Assembly: GCA_017303795.1 (NCBI GenBank)
Contig: JAFLBR010000004.1
Coordinates: 304,584-368,583 of the forward strand
Reading direction: 5' to 3'
DNA from: Cytophagales bacterium
Lineage (GTDB): Bacteria; Bacteroidota; Bacteroidia; Cytophagales; Cyclobacteriaceae
Length of the DNA stretch: 64,000 bases
Shown here piece by piece: positions 53,573-61,586 of this stretch. Numbering within the stretch: position 1 is the stretch's first letter; each line of letters starts with the position of its first letter. The notes under the pieces are model-generated. The model made no database searches and had not been told where the DNA came from. It saw only the letters and a list, made by a program, of their open reading frames with translations. Both the position numbers and the translations under genes were made by a program.

Positions 53573-54790
53573 TCAAAATGCAGCAATCACTTCTTCCACA
53601 GTTTTAACCGGTTCAAAATAACCAGCAAGTTTTAGCATCACTCTGTCCACCAGTGTATCGGGGCATGATGCTCCGCTGGTAAGCACAATCCGCAAAGGCT
53701 TTTTATCGGGCAGATACTCGTGCGTAATTATTTTCTGCTTGCGCGGATAGTTGAAGTGATGAATTTCTGTGCGCGATTTTATTTCTGAATCGGAGTTGAT
53801 AAAAAAGGTTGGGAACTTACGCTCGCACAACTCAACAATATGCGAAGTATTGGAGCTGTTATAACCACCTACCACCACGGCCAGATCGGCTTCCGTTTCC
53901 AATAGCTGGTAAGTAGAATCCTGATTATCATTGGTAGCATAACACAACGTATCGCGTGTATCAGCAAAGTGTTGTTTCAGATTCTCCACTCCGAATCGGG
54001 CAATCATTAACTGTTTAAAGAAATCGGCAATGGCTTGTGTTTCGGTAGCCAGCATAGTTGTTTGATTAACTACACCTATGCGTTGCAGATGTTGTGTGGG
54101 ATCAAATCCGTTCGAGAATTTACCGGCAAACTCTTCGTAAAACTCAGATTTGGTTTTGCTGCCCAACATGTAGTTGCTGAGTTTTTCAGCTTCTTCCATA
54201 TCGCGCACAATAACAGAATGGCCTTTGTGCGAACTGTGCGAGAAAGTAGCTTTGGTTTCTTCGTGTTTGGGTTTACCATGAATGATGATGGTATAGTTTT
54301 CCTGACCTAGTTTTTCGGCCCGGTTCCAAACCTTCTCTACAAACGGGCACGTGGTGTTATACTTCTGAACTTCGACACCTTTATCTAAAAGCAAATGTTC
54401 AATCTCCAGCGTGGTGCCAAATGCCGGAATAATCACCACATCCTCTTTACTTATTTTTTTCCACGGAATAAACTGGGTGCCATCCGTATCCATTATAAAT
54501 TTTATACCCCGGCTTTGTAAATCGTTGTTTACTTCCTGGTTGTGGATCATCTGGCTAAGCAGATACACATTCTTGTTTGCCGATTCTTCCAGCGCTCGAT
54601 ACGAGATTTCGATGGCATTTTCCACACCATAACAAAAACCAAAATGGCGCGCGAGAATAAATTGCACCGGCCCAAAATCCAAAACGGTGGGCGCAAAGTC
54701 TTGCTTGCGCAGATCTTTTAATCTGCGGCTCTCTTTCACCTTACCGGTGATGGATGAGCGGTAGTAAGCAGGGATGTCGAACTTTTTGAT
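53573..54790 (-). CDS. ispH: 4-hydroxy-3-methylbut-2-enyl diphosphate reductase (IspH)
   Basis: The last enzyme of the MEP isoprenoid pathway, making IPP and DMAPP with a [4Fe-4S] cluster. Three conserved cysteines are visible in HFGFCYGVENAI, NTTCPFVEKVWNRAE and SGASCPDTLV. The first GTG, 54739, gives 388 residues, but in-frame coding-like sequence continues upstream to IKKFDIPAYYRSSITGKV, resembling the N-terminus I recall for related Cytophagales IspH proteins, and then meets TAA. The codon where a Met would be expected is ATC at 54788-54790. The true start is therefore unclear; 53573-54739 is the conservative call. Confidence 0.92.
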   Translation of the reverse strand: MKKFDIPAYYRSSITGKVKESRRLKDLRKQDFAPTVLDFGPVQFILARHFGFCYGVENAIEISYRALEESANKNVYLLSQMIHNQEVNNDLQSRGIKFIMDTDGTQFIPWKKISKEDVVIIPAFGTTLEIEHLLLDKGVEVQKYNTTCPFVEKVWNRAEKLGQENYTIIIHGKPKHEETKATFSHSSHKGHSVIVRDMEEAEKLSNYMLGSKTKSEFYEEFAGKFSNGFDPTQHLQRIGVVNQTTMLATETQAIADFFKQLMIARFGVENLKQHFADTRDTLCYATNDNQDSTYQLLETEADLAVVVGGYNSSNTSHIVELCERKFPTFFINSDSEIKSRTEIHHFNYPRKQKIITHEYLPDKKPLRIVLTSGASCPDTLVDRVMLKLAGYFEPVKTVEEVIAAF

Positions 54791-54848
54791 AAGCTTTCGT
54801 TAAACTTGTTTAAAGACACTTAGCGTACACAAAGCAAACTCGCAATTT

Positions 54849-54876
54849 GTAACTTACAAAATGTAACTTACAAAAT
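54849..54876. repeat. 14-bp tandem repeat upstream of ispH
   Basis: GTAACTTACAAAAT occurs twice in exact succession (54849-54862 and 54863-54876), about 59 bases upstream of the possible ispH start. A near match precedes it. It may contribute to promoter structure or regulation. A chance duplication is also possible. Confidence 0.4.
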
Positions 54877-54904
54877 GTTAGTTTTTATGGCGAGCAACAA
54901 AAAA

Positions 54905-54923
54905 CCCCGGCTGTTAACCGGGG
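54905..54923 (-). terminator. Rho-independent terminator
   Basis: CCCCGG (54905-54910) and CCGGGG (54918-54923) with a 7-base loop form a strong GC stem, followed on the minus strand by TTTTTT. It lies about 25 bases after the small minus-strand gene that ends at 54948 and should end the Deg protease transcript. Confidence 0.85.
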
Positions 54924-54947
54924 CGTTAAAAAGATGAATAATCATTT

Positions 54948-55121
54948 TCAGGCGGCCTTCGAAAGTTTGTCTTCCTTGATTTTGTTAACTCTCACTTCCT
55001 TGGCCTGCAAATCGAACCACCGCACTTCTACCAGGTTCGACTTCAAATACTTGAGCACTTCCATTACTTTGCCATCAATCTTACTGCGGACGCGCTCTCC
55101 TTTCTTAAACAGTTTTCTCAT
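54948..55121 (-). CDS. Small DUF2158-like protein, 57 aa
   Basis: A 57-residue basic cytosolic protein read from ATG 55121 (MRKLFKKGERVRSKIDGK, then VEVRWFDLQAKEVRV) to TGA at 54948. The pattern of a hydrophobic-charged onset with a GERVRSK turn, a VRWFD strand and a C-terminal KIKEDKL resembles the DUF2158 small SH3-like fold, which binds an unknown ligand. It is 17 bases downstream of the Deg protease and directly upstream of the terminator, so the two form an operon. Similarity is by eye only. Confidence 0.7.
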   Translation of the reverse strand: MRKLFKKGERVRSKIDGKVMEVLKYLKSNLVEVRWFDLQAKEVRVNKIKEDKLSKAA

Positions 55122-55138
55122 GTACAAAAGGTTTGGTT

Positions 55139-56647
55139 TTACATACGTAGGGCATAAATATACTCACGCGGATAGTCTTCGTAAAGCCCCGCGAAGGTTA
55201 TTAATTCACCCGCTTTCTTCTTTTTTATTATTTCGTTTACCTCTTTGGTCGATTTTACAGGGCTATCATCAACATGGGTGATGATAAAGCCTTCGCGCAT
55301 GCCACTGCGTTTCAGTTTGCTATTGCCCAGTTCTTTTACTTTCACTCCACTGGTAACATCCAGTCGCTTAAGGGTTTTACTGTCAACATCTTCTAATTCA
55401 AAACCCAGGGCGGCCACGTCCGCTTTCTCTTCGCGCTTAACAGTTGATGTATTGCCATCGCGGTTCTTAAGCGTAATCGGAATTACCAATTCTTTGCCGG
55501 CACGGTTAACGGTAACACTAACTTTATCGCCTGGCCGCTTGCGACCAATGTATTCAATCAAAGCCGTGCTGGTTTTAATGGTTGTGTTATCCAGTTTAAC
55601 TACCACATCGCCTTCTTTTATACCCGCTGCTTTTGCAGCACTCTTATCGGGTGCATCGCCAAAGCCAGCTACAAAAGCACCTTCATTTACAGCCAGATCG
55701 TTTTCTTTAGCCAGATCGCTTGTAACACTACCAACATTGATACCTAACCAACCGCGCTGCACCGTTCCAAAAGCAATAAGGTCTTCTGTAATTTTACTTA
55801 CAATGTTGGCGGGTACAGCAAATCCATAACCGGAATACGAACCGGTAGGGCTGGCAATAGCTGTATTAATGCCCACCAATCCGCCATTCAAATCAACCAA
55901 GGCACCACCGCTGTTTCCAGGATTGATGGCGGCATCGGTTTGAATAAACGACTCTATGGCAGTGCTTACATTTTGCTGTGTGTTGCGATTTTGTCTGTTG
56001 GAATTAATGATGTTGATGTTTCTTCCTTTGGCACTGATAATACCAGCCGTTACAGTAGAATTTAAGTTGAACGGATTACCGACAGCCAAAACCCATTGGC
56101 CTACTTTGGTTTCGTCTGAGTTTACGAATGAAAGGTAAGGCAAATCTTTTGCGCTCACTTTAATCACGGCAAGATCTGTATCCGGATCGGTACCAATTAC
56201 TTCAGCTTTTAATTCGCGATTGTCCGATAAGGTTACTTGTACAATTTCTGAACCTTCTACTACGTGGTTGTTGGTTACAATGTACCCTTCGCGATTGATG
56301 ATTACACCCGAACCGGTACTTTGTCGGGGCATTTGATTTTCGTACGGACTATCAAAAAAGAAATGACGGAAGGCATCGGGCACCTGGCTGTTTCCACTTG
56401 CGCTTGACTCTTGTGTAGAGCGAATATGCACCACAGCCTGTGTAACTTTCTCCGCAGTTCCCGTAAAATCAAGCGGCACCACTTCCCCTTTCTCATTGGT
56501 GGTATAAGCCACCTGGCTTACGGGTAAACCATTTACGTGTTCAATTTTTACTCCTTGTGCTTCTGGCTTCAGGAAGCTTTGCGTGGATACGATAGTTATC
56601 ACGCTTCCCAACACTGCAGCCAACAATAGTGATCCAAACCGTTTCAT
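55139..56647 (-). CDS. Deg/HtrA-family serine protease with PDZ domains
   Basis: A 502-residue periplasmic quality-control protease. Start 56647 (MKRFGSLLLAAVLGSVITIV) gives a signal anchor; the ORF frame extends 4 codons further without support. The trypsin-like domain has the triad His128 (VTNNHVVEG), Asp158 (DTDLAVIKV) and Ser246 (NPGNSGGALVD). Two PDZ domains follow, the first around GWLGINVGSVTSDLAKE and the second around GVKVKELGNSKLKRSGMREG. Length and order match DegQ-like enzymes that degrade or hold unfolded periplasmic proteins. Confidence 0.94.
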   Translation of the reverse strand: MKRFGSLLLAAVLGSVITIVSTQSFLKPEAQGVKIEHVNGLPVSQVAYTTNEKGEVVPLDFTGTAEKVTQAVVHIRSTQESSASGNSQVPDAFRHFFFDSPYENQMPRQSTGSGVIINREGYIVTNNHVVEGSEIVQVTLSDNRELKAEVIGTDPDTDLAVIKVSAKDLPYLSFVNSDETKVGQWVLAVGNPFNLNSTVTAGIISAKGRNINIINSNRQNRNTQQNVSTAIESFIQTDAAINPGNSGGALVDLNGGLVGINTAIASPTGSYSGYGFAVPANIVSKITEDLIAFGTVQRGWLGINVGSVTSDLAKENDLAVNEGAFVAGFGDAPDKSAAKAAGIKEGDVVVKLDNTTIKTSTALIEYIGRKRPGDKVSVTVNRAGKELVIPITLKNRDGNTSTVKREEKADVAALGFELEDVDSKTLKRLDVTSGVKVKELGNSKLKRSGMREGFIITHVDDSPVKSTKEVNEIIKKKKAGELITFAGLYEDYPREYIYALRM

Positions 56648-56850
56648 AAGATCAATCAATTTTAGTTATTAGTTAAATGAATAAACTGGTAACGCGACAA
56701 GATGAGTTGCCGCGACTGAAAGTTTTACTAAAGTTTTGTTAAAATTTTCCGAACCGTTCATATCAGTTCCTCCCTCAGAATCAAAAGAAATGCCAGTGGT
56801 GTTAAAACGACTTATACGTAGCTTTAGGTTCATAAAAAACTGACATTTTT

Positions 56851-57432
56851 TCATTTTTTTATAAGCTCACCATTCTTGTACTCGTATTCAATTGTCATAT
56901 TCCCTTGCTGATCGTACCAGCGGCTAACTCCATCGCGCAAGCCATTTTTATAATTTCCCTCTTCCATTACTTTGCCATCGGCATAAAAGATTTTTACGGT
57001 GCCTTCTAATTTTCCGTTTTGATAAAAGCGCTCTTCCTTAACAGTTGTGTAGTTGAACTCGCGATACTCACCATGGCGCACATCGTTGTGGTGGTTGATG
57101 CGCTTAACGGTTTGCCCGTTCTCACTGAACTCAAGGTATATGCCCTCCTTCTTCCCGTTTACATAAGTAGTAATGGATTTAGGTAAACCATTGTTGTGGT
57201 ATTCAACCCACGATCCATCCCTTAGGTTATCTTTATAGGTACCGGTACTAATGGGTTTACCTTCATTGTTGTTGAGTGATACCTGCATAACTCCCGGTGT
57301 ATCCGCAAACTGCTCTTGTGTGGCTCCGGGCGGAATACCCGAATCAGCATTGGTAGCATTTTCAGCAACAGGGGCCTGGTTACACGCTGCGGTGATAATC
57401 AGACCCAATAAAAAAGCGTATCGCATAAGCAT
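56851..57432 (-). CDS. MORN-repeat lipoprotein (YwqK-like)
   Basis: A 193-residue lipoprotein. Starts at ATG 57432 or 57426 both give a signal with a lipobox near ITAAC. The body consists of repeated MORN_2/YwqK-type units (GKPISTGTYKDNLRDGSWVEY, KSITTYVNGKKEGIYLEF, KVMEEGNYKNGLRDGVSRWY). Such proteins are common in Bacteroidota and of unclear function; the antitoxin label given to some homologues is not supported here by a neighbouring toxin. The start lies 38 bases from the divergent methyltransferase frame. Confidence 0.85.
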   Translation of the reverse strand: MLMRYAFLLGLIITAACNQAPVAENATNADSGIPPGATQEQFADTPGVMQVSLNNNEGKPISTGTYKDNLRDGSWVEYHNNGLPKSITTYVNGKKEGIYLEFSENGQTVKRINHHNDVRHGEYREFNYTTVKEERFYQNGKLEGTVKIFYADGKVMEEGNYKNGLRDGVSRWYDQQGNMTIEYEYKNGELIKK

Positions 57433-57488
57433 TAAATTTTGCAGCTAAATATATTACCTAACTTTGCTTTTTGTCAAGACCAAATTTT

Positions 57489-58664
57489 GTGAACATACAA
57501 GGAACCATTACACTTAAGCAGGGGCGCGACCATTCGGTAAAGCGTTTTCACCCGTGGATTTTTTCAGGAGCAATTCAATCGGCAACAGAAACTTTGCAGG
57601 ATGGTGATTGGGTGGAGGTACTGGATGCACGCAAAACTGTAGTAGGTTTTGGGCATTACCAGAAAGGTACCATTACCGTGCGGATGTTAACGTTTGGAAC
57701 TGACAAACCACAAGCTGATCTGTACGAAACCAAACTGAAGAAAGCACTACAAGTTCGCACAGAAGCTGAAGTAATTTCAGACCAGACCAATGCTTACCGA
57801 TTGATACATGGCGAAGGCGATGGCTTGCCCGGATTGATTATAGATGTGTATCACGATGTTGCCATTATACAAGCGCACTCCGCAGGTATGCAGCGCGACC
57901 GGGCGCAGCTTGCAGCGGCTGTTAGTAAAATTTTAACCGATGCCGGTTTTCGTAACAGGGCTGTTTACTTTAAGTCGATGCAGGAGAAAGCGGCCAGCGA
58001 ATACCTGACGGGAATGGCTGCAGTGCCGCATGTAGTGCTGGAACACGGTAACAAATTTTTAATTGATTGGGAAGAAGGGCAGAAGACTGGTTTCTTTTTA
58101 GACCAACGCGAAAACAGAAAACTGTTGGGCGAAATGGCAAAAGGTAAAACTGTGCTCAACACGTTTTGTTATACCGGTGGCTTTTCGGTGTATGCGCTGC
58201 AAAGTGGAGCAAAGCTTGTTCATTCGGTTGATGCCTCTGAAAAAGCCATCGCGCTTACGCGGAAAAATCTGGAGTTGAATGGCTACGATCCAACCACACA
58301 CGCATGCGCAGCCGAAGACACGTTTGATTTTCTGAAAGACAAAAAAGAGGTGTACGATCTGATTATACTCGACCCGCCTGCGTTTGCCAAGCATAAAGAC
58401 TCGCGGCACCAGGCCGTGAAAGGTTATCAGCGACTTAATGCCGAAGCCATGAAGATGATTAAACCGGGCGGAATTATTTTCACATTCTCGTGTTCACAAG
58501 TAGTAGATCGCCAGTTGTTTTATGATACCATTGTGTCGGCAGGCATACAAGCCGGGCGGCAGATAAAAGTATTGCACCATCTCTCACAACCAGCCGACCA
58601 TCCGGTGTCGCTCTATCATCCGGAAGGAGAATATTTGAAGGGGTTGGTGTTGTATGTGGAGTAA
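57489..58664 (+). CDS. RlmI-like class I SAM-dependent rRNA methyltransferase
   Basis: A 391-residue methyltransferase with an N-terminal PUA domain and a Rossmann domain. GTG 57489 (read as Met, NIQGTITLKQGRDHSVKRF) is preferred over TTG 57471, since the family starts a few residues before KRFHPWIFSGAI. Motifs KTGFFLDQRENRKLLG, GKTVLNTFCYTGGFSVYAL (motif I) and LIILDPPAFAKHK (motif IV, catalytic) are all conserved. It probably makes an m5C modification in 23S rRNA, as RlmI does. It is followed after 13 bases by the monooxygenase-fold gene. Confidence 0.92.
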   Translation: MNIQGTITLKQGRDHSVKRFHPWIFSGAIQSATETLQDGDWVEVLDARKTVVGFGHYQKGTITVRMLTFGTDKPQADLYETKLKKALQVRTEAEVISDQTNAYRLIHGEGDGLPGLIIDVYHDVAIIQAHSAGMQRDRAQLAAAVSKILTDAGFRNRAVYFKSMQEKAASEYLTGMAAVPHVVLEHGNKFLIDWEEGQKTGFFLDQRENRKLLGEMAKGKTVLNTFCYTGGFSVYALQSGAKLVHSVDASEKAIALTRKNLELNGYDPTTHACAAEDTFDFLKDKKEVYDLIILDPPAFAKHKDSRHQAVKGYQRLNAEAMKMIKPGGIIFTFSCSQVVDRQLFYDTIVSAGIQAGRQIKVLHHLSQPADHPVSLYHPEGEYLKGLVLYVE

Positions 58665-58677
58665 TTAAATTGACCTT

Positions 58678-59064
58678 ATGAAAGAAAGAATCGGGTTGCT
58701 AACAGCAATCGCATTTGCATTTCTGTTAACCACAACCACCTTTGCACAAGAAGGCAAACAAATGACACGTCTGGCCAGGTTGGTGATCGATTCCACACAA
58801 CTGGAAAGTTATCGGGCGTTTTTAAAAGAAGAAATAGAAACCTCACTTCGCGTAGAGCCCGGTGTGCTTACCCTATATGCGGTTGCTGAAAAGAACAAAC
58901 CAACACACATTACCATTCTTGAAATTTATGCGAATGAAGAGGCGTACAAGAAGCATATCCAAACGCCACATTTTTTGAAATATAAAAACGGTACAAAAGA
59001 TATGGTAAAGTCGCTGGAGCTGATTGAAGCCGATCCGCTTATACCGACTATGAAGGTTAAATGA
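58678..59064 (+). CDS. Exported ABM-domain (antibiotic biosynthesis monooxygenase-type) protein
   Basis: A 128-residue protein with a signal peptide (IGLLTAIAFAFLLTTTTFAQ) and a dimeric alpha/beta ABM fold (RLARLVIDSTQLESYRAFL, PTHITILEIYANEEAYKKH). Members oxidise quinols or catechols; the exported form is common in Bacteroidota with unknown substrate. It begins just past the methyltransferase and may be cotranscribed. The downstream 250-bp gap contains a dispersed repeat copy. Confidence 0.85.
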   Translation: MKERIGLLTAIAFAFLLTTTTFAQEGKQMTRLARLVIDSTQLESYRAFLKEEIETSLRVEPGVLTLYAVAEKNKPTHITILEIYANEEAYKKHIQTPHFLKYKNGTKDMVKSLELIEADPLIPTMKVK

Positions 59065-59101
59065 TTTTGTAAGGACAGTTGTTCTAAAAATTTTACTTTT
59101 C

Positions 59102-59216
59102 CTGTTCCACGCGGAGTCTCGTTTCGGACTCCGCGATTCAGAATCAACAACCATAGCTAAATTCTATCTCGAAAATAAATGGATTTGCGAAGACTCCGCT
59201 GCGAAGGATGGAACAG
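59102..59216. repeat. 115-bp dispersed repeat, copy 1
   Basis: Begins with CTGTTCC (59102-59108) and ends with its complement GGAACAG (59210-59216). Near the left end CGGAGTC and GACTCCG (around 59112-59133) form a 7-bp stem with an 8-base loop, and the right part holds GCGAAGACTCCGCTGCG. Two further copies lie at 63261-63376 and 63643-63756. It occupies most of the 250-bp gap before the M28 gene and contains no gene. Confidence 0.75.
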
Positions 59217-59314
59217 ATTAAACTCCATACTTCCATTTTCAACCGTTCAAACTCTTTAACGTTTACTATTCACACAAATGCATTTCATTTGCAGGTAAAT
59301 AATTCGCCTGCCCA

Positions 59315-60670
59315 ATGAAAAAATTTGTTGTTCTTTTTGTCTTCTCTGGAGTATTCCTGTTCGCAAAAGCTCAGCAAACTCCGCCACCGGTGGACATGCG
59401 TATTTACGATATCGTCTCAGCGGTATCTGCTCAACGCCTCGAAAAAGATATTCGCACGCTGGCAAATTTTGGAACGCGCAATACCTTTTCTGACACAGTC
59501 TCTGCTACCCGCGGAATTGGTGCTGCCCGCAGATGGATAAAAAGTGAATTCGATAACATTTCAAAAGCATGCAAAAACTGTCTGGAAGTTTTTTTTCAAA
59601 AAGACCTTGTAACTAAAGAAGGAAACAACCGCGTGCCTCATGATGCCTGGATTGTAAATGTAGTAGCCATTCAACGCGGCACAGAATTTCCCAATAACTT
59701 CATCATCATGTCGGGCGATATTGATTCGCGGGCCAGCAACACCATGAACTTTGAGATTGATGCACCCGGTGCCAACGACAATGCCACGGGCATGGCTGGC
59801 GCAATTGAAGCAGCGCGTGTGTTATCAAAATATAAATTCAGACACAGTATTATTTATGTTGGCCTTTCGGGAGAAGAACAAGGATTGTTTGGTGGCGCAG
59901 GTCTGGCCAAATATGCGCAAGCTAAAGGGTGGAATATTTTAGGTGTTTTGAATAACGATATGATTGGAAACATTGAAGGTGTGAATGGTGTAATCGACAA
60001 TCGCTCGTTCCGCATTTTCTCTGAACCTACTCCTGTAACTGAAACCGAACAACGCAGAACCCAACGCAGAGTGTATGGTGGTGAAGTAGATGGTATCTCA
60101 CGGCAACTGGCGCGTTATGTTTATCAGCAAACCAAAACGTATATGCCCGAAATGAACCCGATGTTAGTTTATCGCCTTGATCGTTTTGGTCGCGGGGGCC
60201 ATCACCGGCCATTTAATGATCTGGGCTATGCCGGTATCCGCATTATGGAAACAAATGAAAACTACACGCGCCAGCATCAGGACATACGGGTAGAGAATGG
60301 TATTAACTATGGCGATGTGATTGAAGGCGTAAACTTTGACTATGCAAAAAAGTTAACGGCTGTAAACGCGATAACCATGGCGGGCATTGCCTGGGCACCA
60401 CCTGCGCCTGCCAATGTGGGCATTGGTGGAGCAGTGCAACCTGCTACCAAGCTTACTTGGGATGCACTTCCTGCCGACAAAGTAGCGGGCTATAAAATTT
60501 ATTGGCGCGATACTACCTCGCCTACGTGGGACTACTCCCGATTTGTTGGTAACGTATCAAACTACACACTGGAAGGAATTGTTATCGACAATTATAATTT
60601 TGGTGTAGCGGCTATAGATAAATCCGGAAACGAATCTGTGATTGTATTTCCGGAGAAGGTTATACGATAG
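59315..60670 (+). CDS. M28 family zinc aminopeptidase, exported
   Basis: A 451-residue peptidase with a signal peptide (FVVLFVFSGVFLFAKAQ). Metal-ligand motifs are GDIDSRAS (with Asp), DAPGANDNATGM (Asp) and the SGEEQGLFG catalytic Glu region, with LNNDMIGN later. About the last 90 residues (APPAPANVGIGGAVQPATKL, KIYWRDTTSPTWDY) form an Fn3-like domain. It should trim peptides in the periplasm or at the surface. It follows a repeat-filled gap, with no promoter seen. Confidence 0.92.
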   Translation: MKKFVVLFVFSGVFLFAKAQQTPPPVDMRIYDIVSAVSAQRLEKDIRTLANFGTRNTFSDTVSATRGIGAARRWIKSEFDNISKACKNCLEVFFQKDLVTKEGNNRVPHDAWIVNVVAIQRGTEFPNNFIIMSGDIDSRASNTMNFEIDAPGANDNATGMAGAIEAARVLSKYKFRHSIIYVGLSGEEQGLFGGAGLAKYAQAKGWNILGVLNNDMIGNIEGVNGVIDNRSFRIFSEPTPVTETEQRRTQRRVYGGEVDGISRQLARYVYQQTKTYMPEMNPMLVYRLDRFGRGGHHRPFNDLGYAGIRIMETNENYTRQHQDIRVENGINYGDVIEGVNFDYAKKLTAVNAITMAGIAWAPPAPANVGIGGAVQPATKLTWDALPADKVAGYKIYWRDTTSPTWDYSRFVGNVSNYTLEGIVIDNYNFGVAAIDKSGNESVIVFPEKVIR

Positions 60671-60741
60671 TTGTTAAAAGACACCCTCACCCGGCCAAAT
60701 TCATCTGATAGCACAATTTATCTAACCTTCTCCTCAGCCTC

Positions 60742-60766
60742 AGGCGCAAGCGTCACGCTTGTGCCT
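60742..60766. repeat. REP palindrome on one side of the RAYT gene
   Basis: The arms AGGCGCAAGCG (60742-60752) and CGCTTGTGCCT (60756-60766) are complementary except for one G-T pair, with loop TCA. It lies 5 bases past the RAYT stop. Its complement reappears on the other side at 61362-61386, and two further copies follow. Confidence 0.85.
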
Positions 60767-60771
60767 AATTT

Positions 60772-61320
60772 CTACACCACATAGCTTAACTCCACAAGTC
60801 CTTTTTTGCCAAAAAAATCTCTTGCACTGCTGTAAAGATAATCTTCTTCATTTTCAACAAACCCGGCTTCAACCGGATTACGGTGTATGTAATTCATTTT
60901 TTGATAGAACATAGTTGTGTTTAATAGTTCGATGGGATGATTATGTTGTTGCCACAACTGCCACTCGTTGTTGTTACTGTTTTGCATCCCTGCTTTTTCC
61001 ATCAGGTGGACCATCCATTCACGTCTGCTTTCGGCCGGGTGTTCGCTGATAGCCTTTCTTAAACTTCGGGATGTAAAACTTTTCATTTCCCCTACTATTT
61101 TATCTAATGATCTTTCTTTGCTGCCAATAATCATATGGATATGACTGGACATAATGCACCAACAATAAATTTCAAGACCTTTATTTTTCTGGCAATACTG
61201 CCAACTGTCCAGCATAATTTCCTTGTATTCTTTTCGAATAAACAAGTCGATCCAACCTACTACCGAAAAACTAATGAAGTAAAGCTTATCATTATCCCCG
61301 AACTTGTATTTGCGACTCAT
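60772..61320 (-). CDS. REP-associated tyrosine transposase (RAYT)
   Basis: A 182-residue Y1 transposase-like nuclease of the single-strand (IS200/IS605-related) fold. The HUH metal motif is SSHIHMI (His60, His62) and the catalytic-Tyr region is QKMNYIHRNPVEAGFVEN. RAYTs act on REP palindromes in their own genome, and inverted copies of the same palindrome flank this gene (60742-60766 and 61362-61386). It is a full-length, intact-looking gene and the likely source of the REPs in the neighbourhood. Confidence 0.92.
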   Translation of the reverse strand: MSRKYKFGDNDKLYFISFSVVGWIDLFIRKEYKEIMLDSWQYCQKNKGLEIYCWCIMSSHIHMIIGSKERSLDKIVGEMKSFTSRSLRKAISEHPAESRREWMVHLMEKAGMQNSNNNEWQLWQQHNHPIELLNTTMFYQKMNYIHRNPVEAGFVENEEDYLYSSARDFFGKKGLVELSYVV

Positions 61321-61361
61321 TCCTTTTTAGAAGTTATGTTTAATAGTGTGAACGAAAAGTG

Positions 61362-61386
61362 TGGCACAAGCGTGACGCTTGCGCCA
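61362..61386. repeat. REP palindrome, inverted copy on the other side of the RAYT gene
   Basis: TGGCACAAGCG (61362-61372) and CGCTTGCGCCA (61376-61386) form the palindrome in the opposite orientation to the copy at 60742. It lies 41 bases upstream of the RAYT start, so the gene is bracketed by inverted REPs. Confidence 0.85.
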
Positions 61387-61484
61387 GATACTAGCCAGAT
61401 ACTAATTTATTAGTTGCCGTTCCAAAGCAAGTGCAGTGTCAGCTTATGCTGATTTCTAATTCATATAAATCCGATACCTAAACA

Positions 61485-61507
61485 AGCGCAAGCGTCACGC
61501 TTGTGCT
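61485..61507. repeat. REP palindrome, third copy
   Basis: AGCGCAAGCG and CGCTTGTGCT with loop TCA, the same core as the copies flanking RAYT and in the same orientation as the copy at 60742. It lies in the 266-bp gap between RAYT and the GMC gene, which otherwise contains nothing recognised. Confidence 0.8.
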
Positions 61508-61545
61508 TACACTGTCCTTTTTCTAACACCATAATCATAGCCCTC

Positions 61546-61566
61546 AGGCGCAAGCGTCACGCTTGT
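61546..61566. repeat. REP palindrome, fourth copy (partial right arm)
   Basis: AGGCGCAAGCG, then TCA and CGCTTGT, where the right arm is cut short by a single A. It is the last unit of the series and ends 20 bases before the stop of the minus-strand GMC gene, so it may act in its termination. Confidence 0.75.
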
Positions 61567-61586
61567 AATCCTACACTGGGCCAGTT

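Noticed and set aside
54934-55281. 115-codon plus-strand frame after ispH
   Set aside because: It is antisense to the small DUF2158-like gene and the end of the Deg gene, both of which have better support.
55245-55829. 194-codon plus-strand frame opposite the Deg protease
   Set aside because: Lies entirely antisense to a conserved gene and has the Ser/Leu/Thr-rich look of a shadow frame.
56669-56854. 61-codon frame between the Deg protease and the MORN lipoprotein
   Set aside because: Composition is unlike the neighbours, no domain is visible, and it occupies the likely promoter of the protease gene.
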